Source: Deinococcus sp. AJ005 (GTDB lineage: Bacteria > Deinococcota > Deinococci > Deinococcales > Deinococcaceae). From it: a stretch of DNA of 64,000 nucleotides. Made by a program: the position numbers and the translations under genes. The notes under the pieces were generated by a model, which saw only the letters and a list, made by a program, of their open reading frames with translations, was not told the origin of the DNA and did no database searches. This document shows positions 44,493-54,923 of the stretch, one piece after another (position 1 is the first letter of the stretch; each line of letters starts with the position of its first letter). Where the stretch lies: positions 2,921,001 to 2,985,000 of the forward strand of contig NZ_CP044990.1 of assembly GCF_009017495.1 (NCBI RefSeq). The letters run 5' to 3'.

Positions 44493-45595
44493 CCTCCACC
44501 GCCACCGGCCAGACCTACCAGCAGGAGTTCACCAAACCCGATGGCCGCCCGCTCACCCTTTACGGCCTGAACCCCATCGTGGTCACGTCCGTGATTCCCA
44601 GCCCCAGCACTGAGGCGGTGGACGCCCGCCCCGTCCTGCGCTGGCATCCTTTACGGGGCGAATGGGTCATGTACGCCGCGCACCGTCTGGGCCGCACTTT
44701 TCTGCCGCCGCCCGAATACAATCCTCTCGCGCCCACCTCTGACCCGGCGCATCCCACTGAGTTGCCGCGCGGCATTTACGATCTGGCCGTTTTCGCCAAC
44801 CGTTTTCCCAGTCTGACGCTGAACGCTCCCGAGCCTCCAGTCGGCCCGGCCCAGACACGGGCAGGTGTGGGCGCGTGTGAAGTCGTGGTGTTCAGCCAGA
44901 ACGCCGATGGCCGACTCTCTGACCTGAGCGACGCGCAGATGAGTTTGCTTTTATCCGTGTGGGCCGACAGAACCTCACGCTTCGCGGCAGGCGGCGTGAT
45001 CAAAAGCGTGCTGGCCTTTGAAAACCGGGGCGTGGAGGTGGGCGTCACCCTTCACCACCCGCACGGCCAGATTTACGCCTATGACCACCTTCCCCCTGTG
45101 GCGACACGGATGCTGGAGATGGCGCAGAAACACCATGTAGAAACGGGAAACGCCTGGATTTCCGATTTCGTAGACGCCGAACGAGAAGCGGGGGAACGCA
45201 TCGTCCATGACGAGGGCGCGGCGCTGAGCATCGTGCCACCCTTTGCCCGCTACACCTATGAAACATGGATTCTCCCGACGCGTCCAGTGGGCCTGCTCTC
45301 CGAGTTGACGGACGATGAGCGCGACGCCTTCGCCCGCACCTTCAAAGACGCGCTGCTGCGTCTGGACGCGCTGTTCGGCGTGCGGATGCCTTATCTGATG
45401 ACAGTGCATCAGGCTCCGCTGGACGGGCCGCATCCTGAATTTCCGCTGCACATTGAGCTGTATCCGTACCTGCGGGCGGCGGGCCGCATGAAATATCTGG
45501 CTGGAACCGAGCAGGGTGCGGGCGAATTTGCCAACGACAAGTTCCCCGAAGTGGCGGCTGCAGAATTGCGGGCGGTGAATCTTGAAAACGTTTGA
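44489..45595 (+). CDS. galT: Galactose-1-phosphate uridylyltransferase
   Basis: Leloir enzyme of 368 residues that exchanges UMP between UDP-glucose and galactose-1-phosphate. The active-site motif is [14 protein letters not shown], with the nucleotidylated His between the flanking His and Gln. Other family stretches are [25 protein letters not shown] and GACEVVVFS. The ATG at 44489 overlaps the TGA of the alpha-galactosidase gene (ATGA); an ATG at 44480 is less likely. galE is not in the window. Confidence 0.95.
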   Translation: MTSTATGQTYQQEFTKPDGRPLTLYGLNPIVVTSVIPSPSTEAVDARPVLRWHPLRGEWVMYAAHRLGRTFLPPPEYNPLAPTSDPAHPTELPRGIYDLAVFANRFPSLTLNAPEPPVGPAQTRAGVGACEVVVFSQNADGRLSDLSDAQMSLLLSVWADRTSRFAAGGVIKSVLAFENRGVEVGVTLHHPHGQIYAYDHLPPVATRMLEMAQKHHVETGNAWISDFVDAEREAGERIVHDEGAALSIVPPFARYTYETWILPTRPVGLLSELTDDERDAFARTFKDALLRLDALFGVRMPYLMTVHQAPLDGPHPEFPLHIELYPYLRAAGRMKYLAGTEQGAGEFANDKFPEVAAAELRAVNLENV

Positions 45596-46613
45596 AGACG
45601 TGTTCGGGAGTGCGCCAGAGGTCACGGCCTCCGCGCCAGGCCGCGTGAATCTGCTGGGTGAACACACGGACTATCAGGGCGGCTTCGTGCTGCCCACGGC
45701 CATTCCACAGCGGGCGACGGTGGGCATTGGGCGCAGTAATTCCAATTCCCATGTCCTGTACAGCGCCAATCTGGAGAAGACCCTGCGCGTCCCGATGGGC
45801 GAAGTGGGCACCGAGTTCGCACCGTATCTGACGGGTTGCATTCAACTCAGCGGCGTGAATGAGGGGCTGAATGTCCACATTTCCAGCGAGGTGCCCAGCG
45901 GCGGCCTGAGCAGCAGCGCGGCGCTGGAAGTGGCGACGTTGCGGGCTTTGCGCGAGTTGTACGGGCTGGAGCTGGACGATGTGGCGCTGGCGTTGAGGGG
46001 CGTGCAGGTGGAACACGACTTCGTGGGCGTCAAGTGCGGCGTGATGGACCAGCTCGCCAGCAGTCTGGCCGACACCCACACCATGTTGCTGGTAGACACC
46101 CGCAGTCTGGAGCGCCGCGCCGTCCCCTTTCCGGCGGGGGCCGAGGTGCTGGTGATGGATTCCGGCGTGCCGCGCCGTCTGGCCGAGAGCGGCTACAACG
46201 AGCGCCGCGCCCAGGTGGAGGAAGCCGCCCGGCTGCTGGGCGTCAAGGAACTGCGCGACGTGACCGATATCAGCGTTGTGGAGGCACTCCCCTCACCGCT
46301 GAAAGAACGCGCCCGCCATGTGGTCAGCGAGAACGCCCGCGTGCTGGAAGGGTTAGAGGCCGATGCCACCCAGTTTGGCCTGTTGATGAACGCCACCCAC
46401 GCCAGTCTGCGCGACGATTACGAGGTTTCGCACCCGCTGGTGGACGATCTTGTGGCCCTGCTTCAGGCCCAGCCGGACGTGTTCGGGGCGCGGATCACGG
46501 GCGCGGGTTTCGGCGGAGCAGTGGTGGCGCTGGTACGGGAAGGAACGGCGGCGGCAGTGGGCGCGGCGGTGCTGGCCGACTACGGCACGCTGGGGCTGGT
46601 GGTGGTGCCGTAA
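45582..46613 (+). CDS. galK: Galactokinase
   Basis: Phosphorylates galactose at C1 with ATP, a GHMP-family kinase of 343 residues. Motifs: [19 protein letters not shown] (galactokinase signature), [13 protein letters not shown] (ATP loop) and [14 protein letters not shown] near the C-terminus. The catalytic Asp lies in [11 protein letters not shown]. It starts at TTG 45582, 14 bp inside galT, so the two are coupled. It is the last gene of the catabolic unit before a terminator. Confidence 0.95.
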   Translation: MKTFEDVFGSAPEVTASAPGRVNLLGEHTDYQGGFVLPTAIPQRATVGIGRSNSNSHVLYSANLEKTLRVPMGEVGTEFAPYLTGCIQLSGVNEGLNVHISSEVPSGGLSSSAALEVATLRALRELYGLELDDVALALRGVQVEHDFVGVKCGVMDQLASSLADTHTMLLVDTRSLERRAVPFPAGAEVLVMDSGVPRRLAESGYNERRAQVEEAARLLGVKELRDVTDISVVEALPSPLKERARHVVSENARVLEGLEADATQFGLLMNATHASLRDDYEVSHPLVDDLVALLQAQPDVFGARITGAGFGGAVVALVREGTAAAVGAAVLADYGTLGLVVVP

Positions 46614-46630
46614 CCCGCTGGACAGAAAAG

Positions 46631-46659
46631 GGGGAGGCATTCCGTCTGGAAGCCTCCCC
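46631..46659. terminator. Terminator between galK and the small convergent gene
   Basis: GGGGAGGC (46631-46638) pairs with GCCTCCCC (46652-46659), with four further pairs (TTCC/GGAA) after a bulged A. On the minus strand it is followed by CCTTTTCTG, so it should stop the small minus-strand gene and probably galK as well. Confidence 0.7.
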
Positions 46660-46677
46660 TCTGCTGTTCAGGACGCG

Positions 46678-46869
46678 TTAAATCGAAACCCGGCCCGGCA
46701 GAGTGGTGGTGTCCTCCGGCTCCTCAAAACCGATGTCGGGGTTGCCGGGGCCGTCCTGCACCACGTTCGGGTTTTTCTCGTAACGGTCTGGAATCTTCCG
46801 CAGGCTCTCGGCGTCGCTGTGGTTCTCTGGCACTTCATCAAAATGTTCGTTGCTGGTGTGTCCGGTCAT
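46678..46869 (-). CDS. Small acidic hypothetical protein
   Basis: A 63-residue hydrophilic protein, rich in Glu, Asp, Asn and Pro, with no membrane segment or known motif (TGHTSNEHFDEVPENHSD onward). The ATG at 46869 has TACCTT (46877-46882) 7 nt upstream on the minus strand, and a terminator follows, which makes it a convincing single-gene unit despite its size. It is divergent from the pullulanase gene. It may be disordered. The function is unknown. Confidence 0.6.
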   Translation of the reverse strand: MTGHTSNEHFDEVPENHSDAESLRKIPDRYEKNPNVVQDGPGNPDIGFEEPEDTTTLPGRVSI

Positions 46870-46957
46870 GCCTCTCAAGGTAAGCGGCGTGGGCGGCGGC
46901 TGGGTGTGTCAAAGGCCAAGACAGGTTCAGCCACAGCGTTTTACACTGACGGCAATC

Positions 46958-49900
46958 ATGAAACCCACAGCGATGAAGAATCTGGCCGCACTCCTGACCC
47001 TCGCGCTGACGGCCTCGGCAGCGGCGCAGGCCGCCCCGCCAACCCCACGCACTCTGCTGGCCCAGGCCAGTCCTGTGGCCGCCCCGCCCGTCCCCGCCGA
47101 CACCGCCCGCATCAACTATTACCGCCCGGACGGCAAATACGACGGCTGGGGCCTGCACGTCTGGGAGGACACCATCAAGCCCACCGAATGGACCGCGCCG
47201 CTGAACCAGACGGGGAAAAACGACTTCGGGGTGTACTGGGATGTGCCGATGAAAACCGACTGGAAGAAGCTGAATTTCATCATCCACAAGGGCGACGAGA
47301 AAGACCCCGGCCCGGATATGACGCTGCCTGCCGAGAAGGGCGCTCAGGCGTGGATCGTCAGCGGCAACCCGTCGGTCAACACCACCAGACCCGATACGGG
47401 GGTGCGGCAGGTGGGCGATCTGATGAAGCAACAGGCGATCATGCTGGGGCGCGATACCGTGGCGGTCAAGCCGGGATTCGCGCAGCCGGGCGCGTTCCTG
47501 ACTCTGCACACCGCCCCCGACGCCTCGCTGAAGCTGACTCCGGCAGGGGTGGACGGCGGCACGACACTGACGCTGGAGGAGGTGGAGGGTGGCCTGACCC
47601 CCGAACTGAAGGCCAAGGTTCCGTATCTGGCCAATTACACGCTGCTGCGCGTGCGTGAGGAAGACCGGAGCAGGATCGAGGCGGCGCTGAAAGGCCAGCT
47701 GGCCGTGTCCTCGGTGATGCCCGACGGCACGGTGCTGGACGCGACGGGGGTGCAGACCGCGTGGGCGCTGGATGACCTGTACGCCTACAGCGGGCCGCTG
47801 GGCGTGACCTGGGCAGGCGATAAACCGACGGTACGCGTCTGGGCACCCACCGCGCAGGACGTGAAGCTGCATATCAGCGACGCGGACGGCAAGAATGAGA
47901 AAACCGTGGCCATGACCCGTGACAGGAGCGGCGTGTGGACGGTGGCGGGCGACGCGAGCTGGAAGAACCGCGCCTACCTGTTTGAAACCAGAGTGTTCGC
48001 GCCCAGCACAGGCAAGATCGAGACCAACCTCGTCACCGATCCTTATTCCGTGGGCCTGACGCCCAATAGCACGCGCAGCCTCCTGACTGACCTGAACGAC
48101 GCGGCGCAGAAGCCTGCCGGGTGGGACACCCTCAAGAAGCCCGCCCTGAACTCCGTCAATGACCTCAGCTTCTACGAGTTACATCTGCGCGACTTCAGCG
48201 CCGCTGACACGACAGTTCCGGCGGCAGAGCGCGGTACGTATCTGGCCTTCACTCAGGGCGGCAGCGACGGCATGAAGCACCTGAAGGCACTGGCCGACGC
48301 GGGCCTCAAGGCCATCCACCTGCTGCCCACCTTCGATATCGCCACCATCAACGAGGACAAATCTCAGTGGAAGTCGCCGGGCGATCTGAGCAAATTTCCG
48401 CCCGACAGCGACGGGCAGCAGAAGGCGGTGAACGCCGTCAAGGACGCCGACGCCTACAACTGGGGCTATGACCCCTACCACTACATGGTGCCGGAGGGCA
48501 GTTACGCCGTGAAGGCTGACGAGCGCACCAGAGAGTACCGCCAGATGGTCATGGCGCTGAATGCGTCGGGCCTGCGCGTGATTCAGGACGTGGTGTTCAA
48601 CCACACCAACGCCAATGGGCAGGCCGAGCGCAGCGTACTGGACAAGATCGTGCCCGGCTATTACCACCGCCTGAACGTGGACGGCGGCGTGGAGAACAGC
48701 ACCTGCTGCTCCAACACCGCCACCGAACACAGCATGATGCGCCGCCTGATGATCGACACGCTGGTGCTGATGGCGCGACAGTACAGGGTGGATGGCTTCC
48801 GCTTCGATCTGATGGGCCACCACCTCGTGTCCGACATGAAGGCGGCGCGGGCTGCGCTGGACGCCCTGACCGTGCAAAAGGACGGCGTGGACGGCAGGAA
48901 GATCTACCTGTACGGCGAGGGCTGGGACTTTGGCGAGGTGCAGGGCAACAAGCGCGGCGTGAATGCCACGCAGGTCAATATGTATGGGCAGGGCATCGGC
49001 ACCTTCAATGACCGGATTCGGGATGCGGTGCGCGGCGGCAATCCTTTCGGCGGCTTGCAGGAACAGGGCTTCGCCACCGGACTGGTGGGCCTGCCCAACG
49101 GCCAGAAGGGCGACACCGACACGGCCAAATTGCTGCAACTCTCGGACCTGATCCGGGTGGGCCTGACGGGCAACCTGCGCGACTACAAACTGATCAACGC
49201 GGCGGGGCAGACCGTAACCGGGGCAGGCATCAAATACGGCGATTCTCCCGCCGGGTACGCGGCCAGCCCGCAGGAAACCATCAACTACGCCAGCGCCCAC
49301 GACAACCAGACGCTGTTCGACGCCGTGCTGCTCAAGGCACCACAGAATGCGACGGGGGCGCAGCGCACGCGGATGCAGAACCTCGCCAACAGCATCATTC
49401 TGCTGGGGCAAGGGCTGCCGTTCAGCACGTCGGGCGACGATCTGCTGCGTTCCAAGAGCTTCGACACCGACAGCTATAACAGCGGCGACTGGTTCAACAC
49501 CATCGACTGGACGGGCCAGACCAACGGCTTTGGCCGGGGCCTGCCACTGGCCGAGAAGAACGCCGACAACTGGAATCTGTACCGCCCGATTCTGGGCAAC
49601 GCGGCCCTGAAACCCAGCCCGGCGGACATTGCGCGGGCCTTCGACTCCTACCGCGAATTCCTGCGGGTGCGCTATTCCTCTGAGCTGTTCCGACTGGAGA
49701 CGGCGGCGAAGGTGCAGCAGAATCTAACCTTCCTTAACACTGGCCCCAGACAGCTTCCGGGTGTCATCGCCATGAAACTCAGCGGGGCGGTGAGTGCCAC
49801 GAATCCCTATAAAAACATCGTGGTGGTCTTCAACGGCAGCGGGAAAGACGTGACTGTAACCGACGCGAAGCTGGCGGGCCTGAATCTGAGCCTGCATCCT

Positions 49901-50002
49901 GCGCTGGCCGCCAGCACGGATTCCATCGTCAAGGCGAGCAAATACGCCGGAAACGGCGTGACCGTGCCGGGGCTGACGACAGCGGTCTTCGTCGGGAAAT
50001 GA
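46958..50002 (+). CDS. pulA: Secreted type I pullulanase, GH13
   Basis: Debranching enzyme of 1014 residues that cleaves alpha-1,6 bonds in pullulan, starch or glycogen. After a signal peptide (residues about 1-25) come starch-binding CBM41-type domains (INYYRPDGKYDGWGLHVWED), a CBM48-like domain (VRVWAPTAQDVKLHI) and the catalytic barrel: YNWGYDPYHY, DVVFNHTNANG, VDGFRFDLMGHH (nucleophile Asp), LYGEGWDF (acid Glu) and ASAHDNQTLFD. TACACT (46942-46947) lies 10 nt before the ATG at 46958. Its TGA overlaps the next gene's start. Acting outside the membrane, it would feed malto-oligosaccharides to an importer not seen here. Confidence 0.93.
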   Translation: MKPTAMKNLAALLTLALTASAAAQAAPPTPRTLLAQASPVAAPPVPADTARINYYRPDGKYDGWGLHVWEDTIKPTEWTAPLNQTGKNDFGVYWDVPMKTDWKKLNFIIHKGDEKDPGPDMTLPAEKGAQAWIVSGNPSVNTTRPDTGVRQVGDLMKQQAIMLGRDTVAVKPGFAQPGAFLTLHTAPDASLKLTPAGVDGGTTLTLEEVEGGLTPELKAKVPYLANYTLLRVREEDRSRIEAALKGQLAVSSVMPDGTVLDATGVQTAWALDDLYAYSGPLGVTWAGDKPTVRVWAPTAQDVKLHISDADGKNEKTVAMTRDRSGVWTVAGDASWKNRAYLFETRVFAPSTGKIETNLVTDPYSVGLTPNSTRSLLTDLNDAAQKPAGWDTLKKPALNSVNDLSFYELHLRDFSAADTTVPAAERGTYLAFTQGGSDGMKHLKALADAGLKAIHLLPTFDIATINEDKSQWKSPGDLSKFPPDSDGQQKAVNAVKDADAYNWGYDPYHYMVPEGSYAVKADERTREYRQMVMALNASGLRVIQDVVFNHTNANGQAERSVLDKIVPGYYHRLNVDGGVENSTCCSNTATEHSMMRRLMIDTLVLMARQYRVDGFRFDLMGHHLVSDMKAARAALDALTVQKDGVDGRKIYLYGEGWDFGEVQGNKRGVNATQVNMYGQGIGTFNDRIRDAVRGGNPFGGLQEQGFATGLVGLPNGQKGDTDTAKLLQLSDLIRVGLTGNLRDYKLINAAGQTVTGAGIKYGDSPAGYAASPQETINYASAHDNQTLFDAVLLKAPQNATGAQRTRMQNLANSIILLGQGLPFSTSGDDLLRSKSFDTDSYNSGDWFNTIDWTGQTNGFGRGLPLAEKNADNWNLYRPILGNAALKPSPADIARAFDSYREFLRVRYSSELFRLETAAKVQQNLTFLNTGPRQLPGVIAMKLSGAVSATNPYKNIVVVFNGSGKDVTVTDAKLAGLNLSLHPALAASTDSIVKASKYAGNGVTVPGLTTAVFVGK

Positions 50003-50571
50003 GCCAGAAGCCGCTGCTCGTCCTCGTGACGGGCGTACCGGGGAGCGGCAAGACCACGCTGGCCACTGCCTTGAACGAGCGACTAAGATTCGCCCTGCTC
50101 TCCCGCGATGACTTTCAGGTGCGGCTGTGGAACCTGTGGCAGGATCAGCCGGATCTGCTGCCACAGGTTTCCAGAGCGCACTGGGCGGCGTATTACGCCA
50201 CGGTGGACGCCCTGCTGGATATGGGCGTCAGCGTAGTGGCCGAGGGCAGCGTCCACACCACGCGCGGCGCGGGCGAGATCGCGGCGCTGCTACCCAAAGC
50301 CGATGCGGTGGTCATCCATTGCACGGTCCCAAAAGCAGTCAGCCACGAGCGTTTTCGGGTACGGGCAGGAAAAGGGCGGCGGCTCCATCCCGCTTACACC
50401 GACGCCGAGAACTTCCGGCAGATGGAGGAGAATCCAGCCCGCTGGGCACACTTTGAGCAGCCCGTGGCGCTGGACATCCCCAAACTGGTTGTGGAGACCG
50501 GGAGCGGCTATCAGCCCGGACTGGAAAAGATCCTCAGCTTCATCCAGTCACGCGCTGAAACGTGCTCCTGA
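49999..50571 (+). CDS. P-loop kinase-like protein (AAA_33 type)
   Basis: A 190-residue nucleotide-binding protein of the small-molecule kinase group. Walker A is VTGVPGSGKTTLAT at the N-terminus, followed by LLSRDDFQVRLW (the usual acidic substrate/metal position) and VVAEGSVHTT. The pattern HERFRVRAGKGRRLHP resembles the lid of gluconate- or chloramphenicol-phosphotransferase-like kinases. It overlaps the pullulanase stop as ATGA, so the two are translated together, but the link to sugar metabolism is inferred from that overlap only. The substrate is unknown. Confidence 0.75.
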   Translation: MSQKPLLVLVTGVPGSGKTTLATALNERLRFALLSRDDFQVRLWNLWQDQPDLLPQVSRAHWAAYYATVDALLDMGVSVVAEGSVHTTRGAGEIAALLPKADAVVIHCTVPKAVSHERFRVRAGKGRRLHPAYTDAENFRQMEENPARWAHFEQPVALDIPKLVVETGSGYQPGLEKILSFIQSRAETCS

Positions 50572-50798
50572 GACCCAGACCGACCTGGGGTGAGGAGCGT
50601 CTTTCACGCCTGAATAAAGACTGGCTCAGCGAAGTGGCAAACACGGATCAGCCTCCACCGCTTCTTCTGAGAAATATGAGCAACAGGGCCACAAAGTCAC
50701 GCCCCTGTCTGGCGTTAGCCTTTCTTTTGTCACTGAGCCAGAGAAATACACTCAGCACCATCCCCACACCTCATCTGCATCTGACCTGGAGGTCTTCC

Positions 50799-51719
50799 AT
50801 GAAAGTATCCACCCTGACCCGTTCCACCCTGGCTGTGCTGGCCGCGTCTCTGCTGGCCGCCGCCTCTGCCAAGCCGATCATCGTGGGAAGCAAGCTCGAT
50901 CCCGAAGCGCAGATTCTGGGGCAGATGATCCTGCTGACCCTCAAGAACGCGGGCCTGGAAACCACCGACAAGACCAATCTGGGCGATACCGGTGTGAACC
51001 GCAAAGCCATCCTGGCCGGGGAAATCGACGTATATCCCGAATACACCGGCAACGCGGTCTACCTGTTCCCGGCGGCCAAGATCACGCCCAAGCAGGCGGG
51101 CAATCCCGGCACCATCTACGGGCTGGCGCGGCAACTGGACAGCAAGAACGGCATTTCGTGGCTCAAGCCCGCCAACGTGAACAACACCTGGGTGATCTCG
51201 GTGCCGCAGAAACTGGCGACGGCCCAGAAGCTCAAGAGCGTGGCGGACCTCGCCAAGTACGTCAATGGCGGTGGCAAGTTCAAGATCGCGGGCAGCCCCG
51301 AGTACTTCAACCGCTCCGACACCTTCCCGGCCTTCGAGGCCGCCTACGGTTTCAAGCTCAAGCCCGATCAGAAGCTGGTGCTGGCAGGCGCGACGCCTCC
51401 GCAGGCGCAGCAGGCCGCCTCTAACGGCACCAACGGCGTGAACGCGGCGATGGCTTACGGCACCGACGGCACACTGGCGGCCCTGAGCATGGTGGCCCTG
51501 ACCGATCCCAAGGGCGCGCAGTTCGTGTACCAGCCCGCGCCGATCATCCGCACCAGCACCCTCAAGGAAAATCCGCAGGTGGAAGCGGCGCTGAACAAGG
51601 TGTTTGCCAGCCTGAACGCCAGCACCCTGCAAGGGCTGAACGCCAAGGTGGCGCTGGAAGGCCGCACCCCGCAGGCCGTGGCCGAGGAATACCTGAAGTC
51701 CAAGAACCTGATCAAGTAA
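50799..51719 (+). CDS. Osmoprotectant ABC transporter substrate-binding protein
   Basis: A 306-residue secreted binding protein of the glycine betaine/choline group (OpuBC/ProX/OsmF type), with a signal peptide to about residue 24 (ending AAASA-KPI). VGSKLDPEAQILGQMILLTL, AILAGEIDVYPEYTGNAVYLF and the VNNTWVISVPQ region hold ligand-cage aromatics. GGAGG precedes the ATG at 50799 by 6 nt; the frame open to 50562 is unsupported. A terminator after the gene separates it from the permease-ATPase-permease genes, allowing higher expression of the binding protein. Confidence 0.9.
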   Translation: MKVSTLTRSTLAVLAASLLAAASAKPIIVGSKLDPEAQILGQMILLTLKNAGLETTDKTNLGDTGVNRKAILAGEIDVYPEYTGNAVYLFPAAKITPKQAGNPGTIYGLARQLDSKNGISWLKPANVNNTWVISVPQKLATAQKLKSVADLAKYVNGGGKFKIAGSPEYFNRSDTFPAFEAAYGFKLKPDQKLVLAGATPPQAQQAASNGTNGVNAAMAYGTDGTLAALSMVALTDPKGAQFVYQPAPIIRTSTLKENPQVEAALNKVFASLNASTLQGLNAKVALEGRTPQAVAEEYLKSKNLIK

Positions 51720-51735
51720 CCAGGGTTCTCAGAGC

Positions 51736-51780
51736 GGGCGGTGGAGAGGCCGGAGCAAACGGCACTCCATCGCCCCTTTT
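51736..51780 (+). terminator. Terminator after the osmoprotectant binding-protein gene
   Basis: GGGCGGTGGAG pairs with CTCCATCGCCC (11 positions, one G-T pair; 51736-51746 with 51765-51775), followed by CTTTTC. Confidence 0.8.
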
Positions 51781-51947
51781 CTATCGCCTCTTCTTCATCT
51801 TTCAACAAGAAGTAAAGCGGATTGGGCAGTAAAGCATCCCGTCGTCCTCAATGATGGGAATGTTTTTCCGCCTACCCTTGCCCTCACCCCTGCCACCGTG
51901 CCCCTGATCCCAATTCCGAGGAGCTTCATCTTGACCGTCCTGAACAC

Positions 51948-53129
51948 ATGACCACCTCTCCCCTGAGTCCACAGGTCAAGCCTCGCCGCCTCGCCGCCTC
52001 GCCGGATGTGCAACTGATTTTTTGGCTGGGCGGCGCGCTGATGCTGGTGGCCTGCTTCCTGCCGTGGGCGCTGCTGCGGCCCAACCGTCTGGCATCTGGC
52101 ATATATATGAATCTGCCTGTGGTCTGGATGGTGCTGAACGCGCTGCTGGCGCTGGCCGTTCCAGTCTCGGCCCGGTTCCTGCCGCGCCTGACTCCACTGC
52201 TGAGCGGCGCAGCCCTGGCGCTGGGCTTTTACCTGCTGGGGTCACAGATGACCGCCGCCATGCTGGATCAGCCGGAAATCGCGCGGGCCAGCGCCAGCAG
52301 CGGGCTGTGGGTGTGGTTGCTGGGGGCGGGGATTGCCGTGTATGGGGCCAGTCAACTGGCTTTGCCGGAGCGCTTCTGGAGCTGGCTGGCGTGGCTATGG
52401 CTGCCCGTGCTGATTGTGCTGGCCCTGACCGGACAACTGGCTGACTGGTCCGTGCTGCGCGAGCTGGACGCCCAGAAGTCGCGTTTTCTTCAGGAGGTAG
52501 GGCAGCACCTACGCCTGGTGCTGACCGGGCTGGGGCTGGCGGTGTTGATCGGTGCGCCGCTGGCGGTGTGGGTGTCACGGCGGCCCCGTGCAGCGGAGGC
52601 GGTGCTGGGCTTTGCCAACGGTATTCAGACCATTCCCAGTCTGGCGCTGCTGGGCCTGCTGATCGCGCCGCTGGGGGCACTGGCGAACGCGTTCCCATTT
52701 CTGCGAGAGGTGGGCGTCAGCGGCATTGGCACGGCCCCGGCGCTGACTGCACTGACTCTGTACGCGCTGCTGCCGGTGTTGAGGAACGGGCTGGTGGCCC
52801 TGCGTGGCGTATCACCTGGCGCGCTGGACGCCGCACGCGGCATGGGCATGACCGACAACCAGCGCTTCTGGCGGGTGCAGTTGCCGCTGGCGCTGCCCGT
52901 GTGGCTGTCTGGCATCCGGCAGGCGGCGGTGCTGCTGGTGGGCGTCGCCAGCATCGCGCAACTGATCGGCGCGGGGGGGCTGGGCTATTTCATCTTCAGC
53001 GGCCTGCAAACGGCGGCCAGCGACCTGATTTTGCTGGGTGCGATTCCCGCCGCGCTGCTGGCGATTGGCGTGGATACCCTGCTGCGCGGCCTGGAAGTCC
53101 TGCTGACCCGGCAATGGGGGAAGGCGTGA
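51948..53129 (+). CDS. Osmoprotectant ABC transporter permease with N-terminal extension
   Basis: A 393-residue membrane subunit. Residues from about 185 on form the standard permease core with FANGIQTIPSLALLGLL, the EAA-type loop LDAARGMGMTDNQRFWRVQLP and GAGGLGYFIF. The first 185 residues add about five extra hydrophobic segments (FWLGGALMLVACFLPWALL and others), which standard 200-250 residue permeases lack. No ribosome-binding site is obvious before the ATG. The ATPase gene follows after 64 bp. The extension might be a regulatory or docking domain. Confidence 0.88.
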   Translation: MTTSPLSPQVKPRRLAASPDVQLIFWLGGALMLVACFLPWALLRPNRLASGIYMNLPVVWMVLNALLALAVPVSARFLPRLTPLLSGAALALGFYLLGSQMTAAMLDQPEIARASASSGLWVWLLGAGIAVYGASQLALPERFWSWLAWLWLPVLIVLALTGQLADWSVLRELDAQKSRFLQEVGQHLRLVLTGLGLAVLIGAPLAVWVSRRPRAAEAVLGFANGIQTIPSLALLGLLIAPLGALANAFPFLREVGVSGIGTAPALTALTLYALLPVLRNGLVALRGVSPGALDAARGMGMTDNQRFWRVQLPLALPVWLSGIRQAAVLLVGVASIAQLIGAGGLGYFIFSGLQTAASDLILLGAIPAALLAIGVDTLLRGLEVLLTRQWGKA

Positions 53130-53193
53130 GACCGTCCGCGGACAACCCCAGAGACAGACCACCCATGCCACTTCCCACCTCCCCGGAGCAACC

Positions 53194-54134
<941 letters not shown>

Positions 54135-54138
<4 letters not shown>

Positions 54139-54881
54139 CCACAGCTCGCGCGACTGGGACGCGCCGCGCCGCCTCCACGCTGTTGCTGGCGTTGCTGTGG
54201 CCCGCGCTGCTGCTGATCTGCCTGATTCCGGGGGTGCTGTCGAGCCTGTTCGCGCCACTGTCGGCGGGGATTCCCCCTGAAACTGGAGACCGCCCCCTGT
54301 GGCGGTTGACCCTGATCCATCTGGAACTGGTGCTGGGCGCAGAACTGATCGTGCTGCTGATCGGCGTCCCGTTGGCGGTCTTCGTGACCCGTCCGGGCCG
54401 CGCCGCTTTAATGCGCCTGACCGAGACGATCACCGGGCTGGGGCAGACGGTGCCCACCATCGCCATTCTCGCCCTGGCCGTGCCGACACTGGGGCTGGGG
54501 TTGCCGCCCACCGTGCTGGGGCTGGTGCTGTACGGGCTGGTCCCGGTGCTGTCCAACGGCATCGCGGGCCTGCTGGCGGTAGATAAGGGCGTGCTGGACG
54601 CGGCGCGCGGCGTGGGCATGACGCCCCAGCAGCGCCTGATGCGGGTGGAATTGCCCCTGAGCCTGCCTGTGCTGATGGCTGGAATCCGCACCAGCACGGT
54701 CTATAACGTCGGCACGGCAACGATTGGTGCGGCGCTGGGGGCAGGCGGTCTGGGCAGCCTGATCATCAACGGACTGTCACAGCAAAATACGGGACTGGTA
54801 TTGATCGGCGCGGTGCTGGCCGGATTGCTGGCGCTGAGTCTGGACGCTTTGCTGGCACTGGTTTCTCCAAGCGGGCGGTAA
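54135..54881 (+). CDS. Osmoprotectant ABC transporter permease
   Basis: A 248-residue second membrane subunit with about six helices. The core has TITGLGQTVPTIAILALA, the coupling loop VLDAARGVGMTPQQRLMRVELP and IGAALGAGGLGSLI. Together with the longer permease it forms a heteromeric channel for glycine betaine, choline or a related solute. It is translationally coupled to the ATPase gene and is the last gene of the unit. Confidence 0.9.
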
Positions 54882-54923
54882 GAACTCCTGTTGGGTTCCT
54901 CACCCCGCCCTACAATGCCCCCC

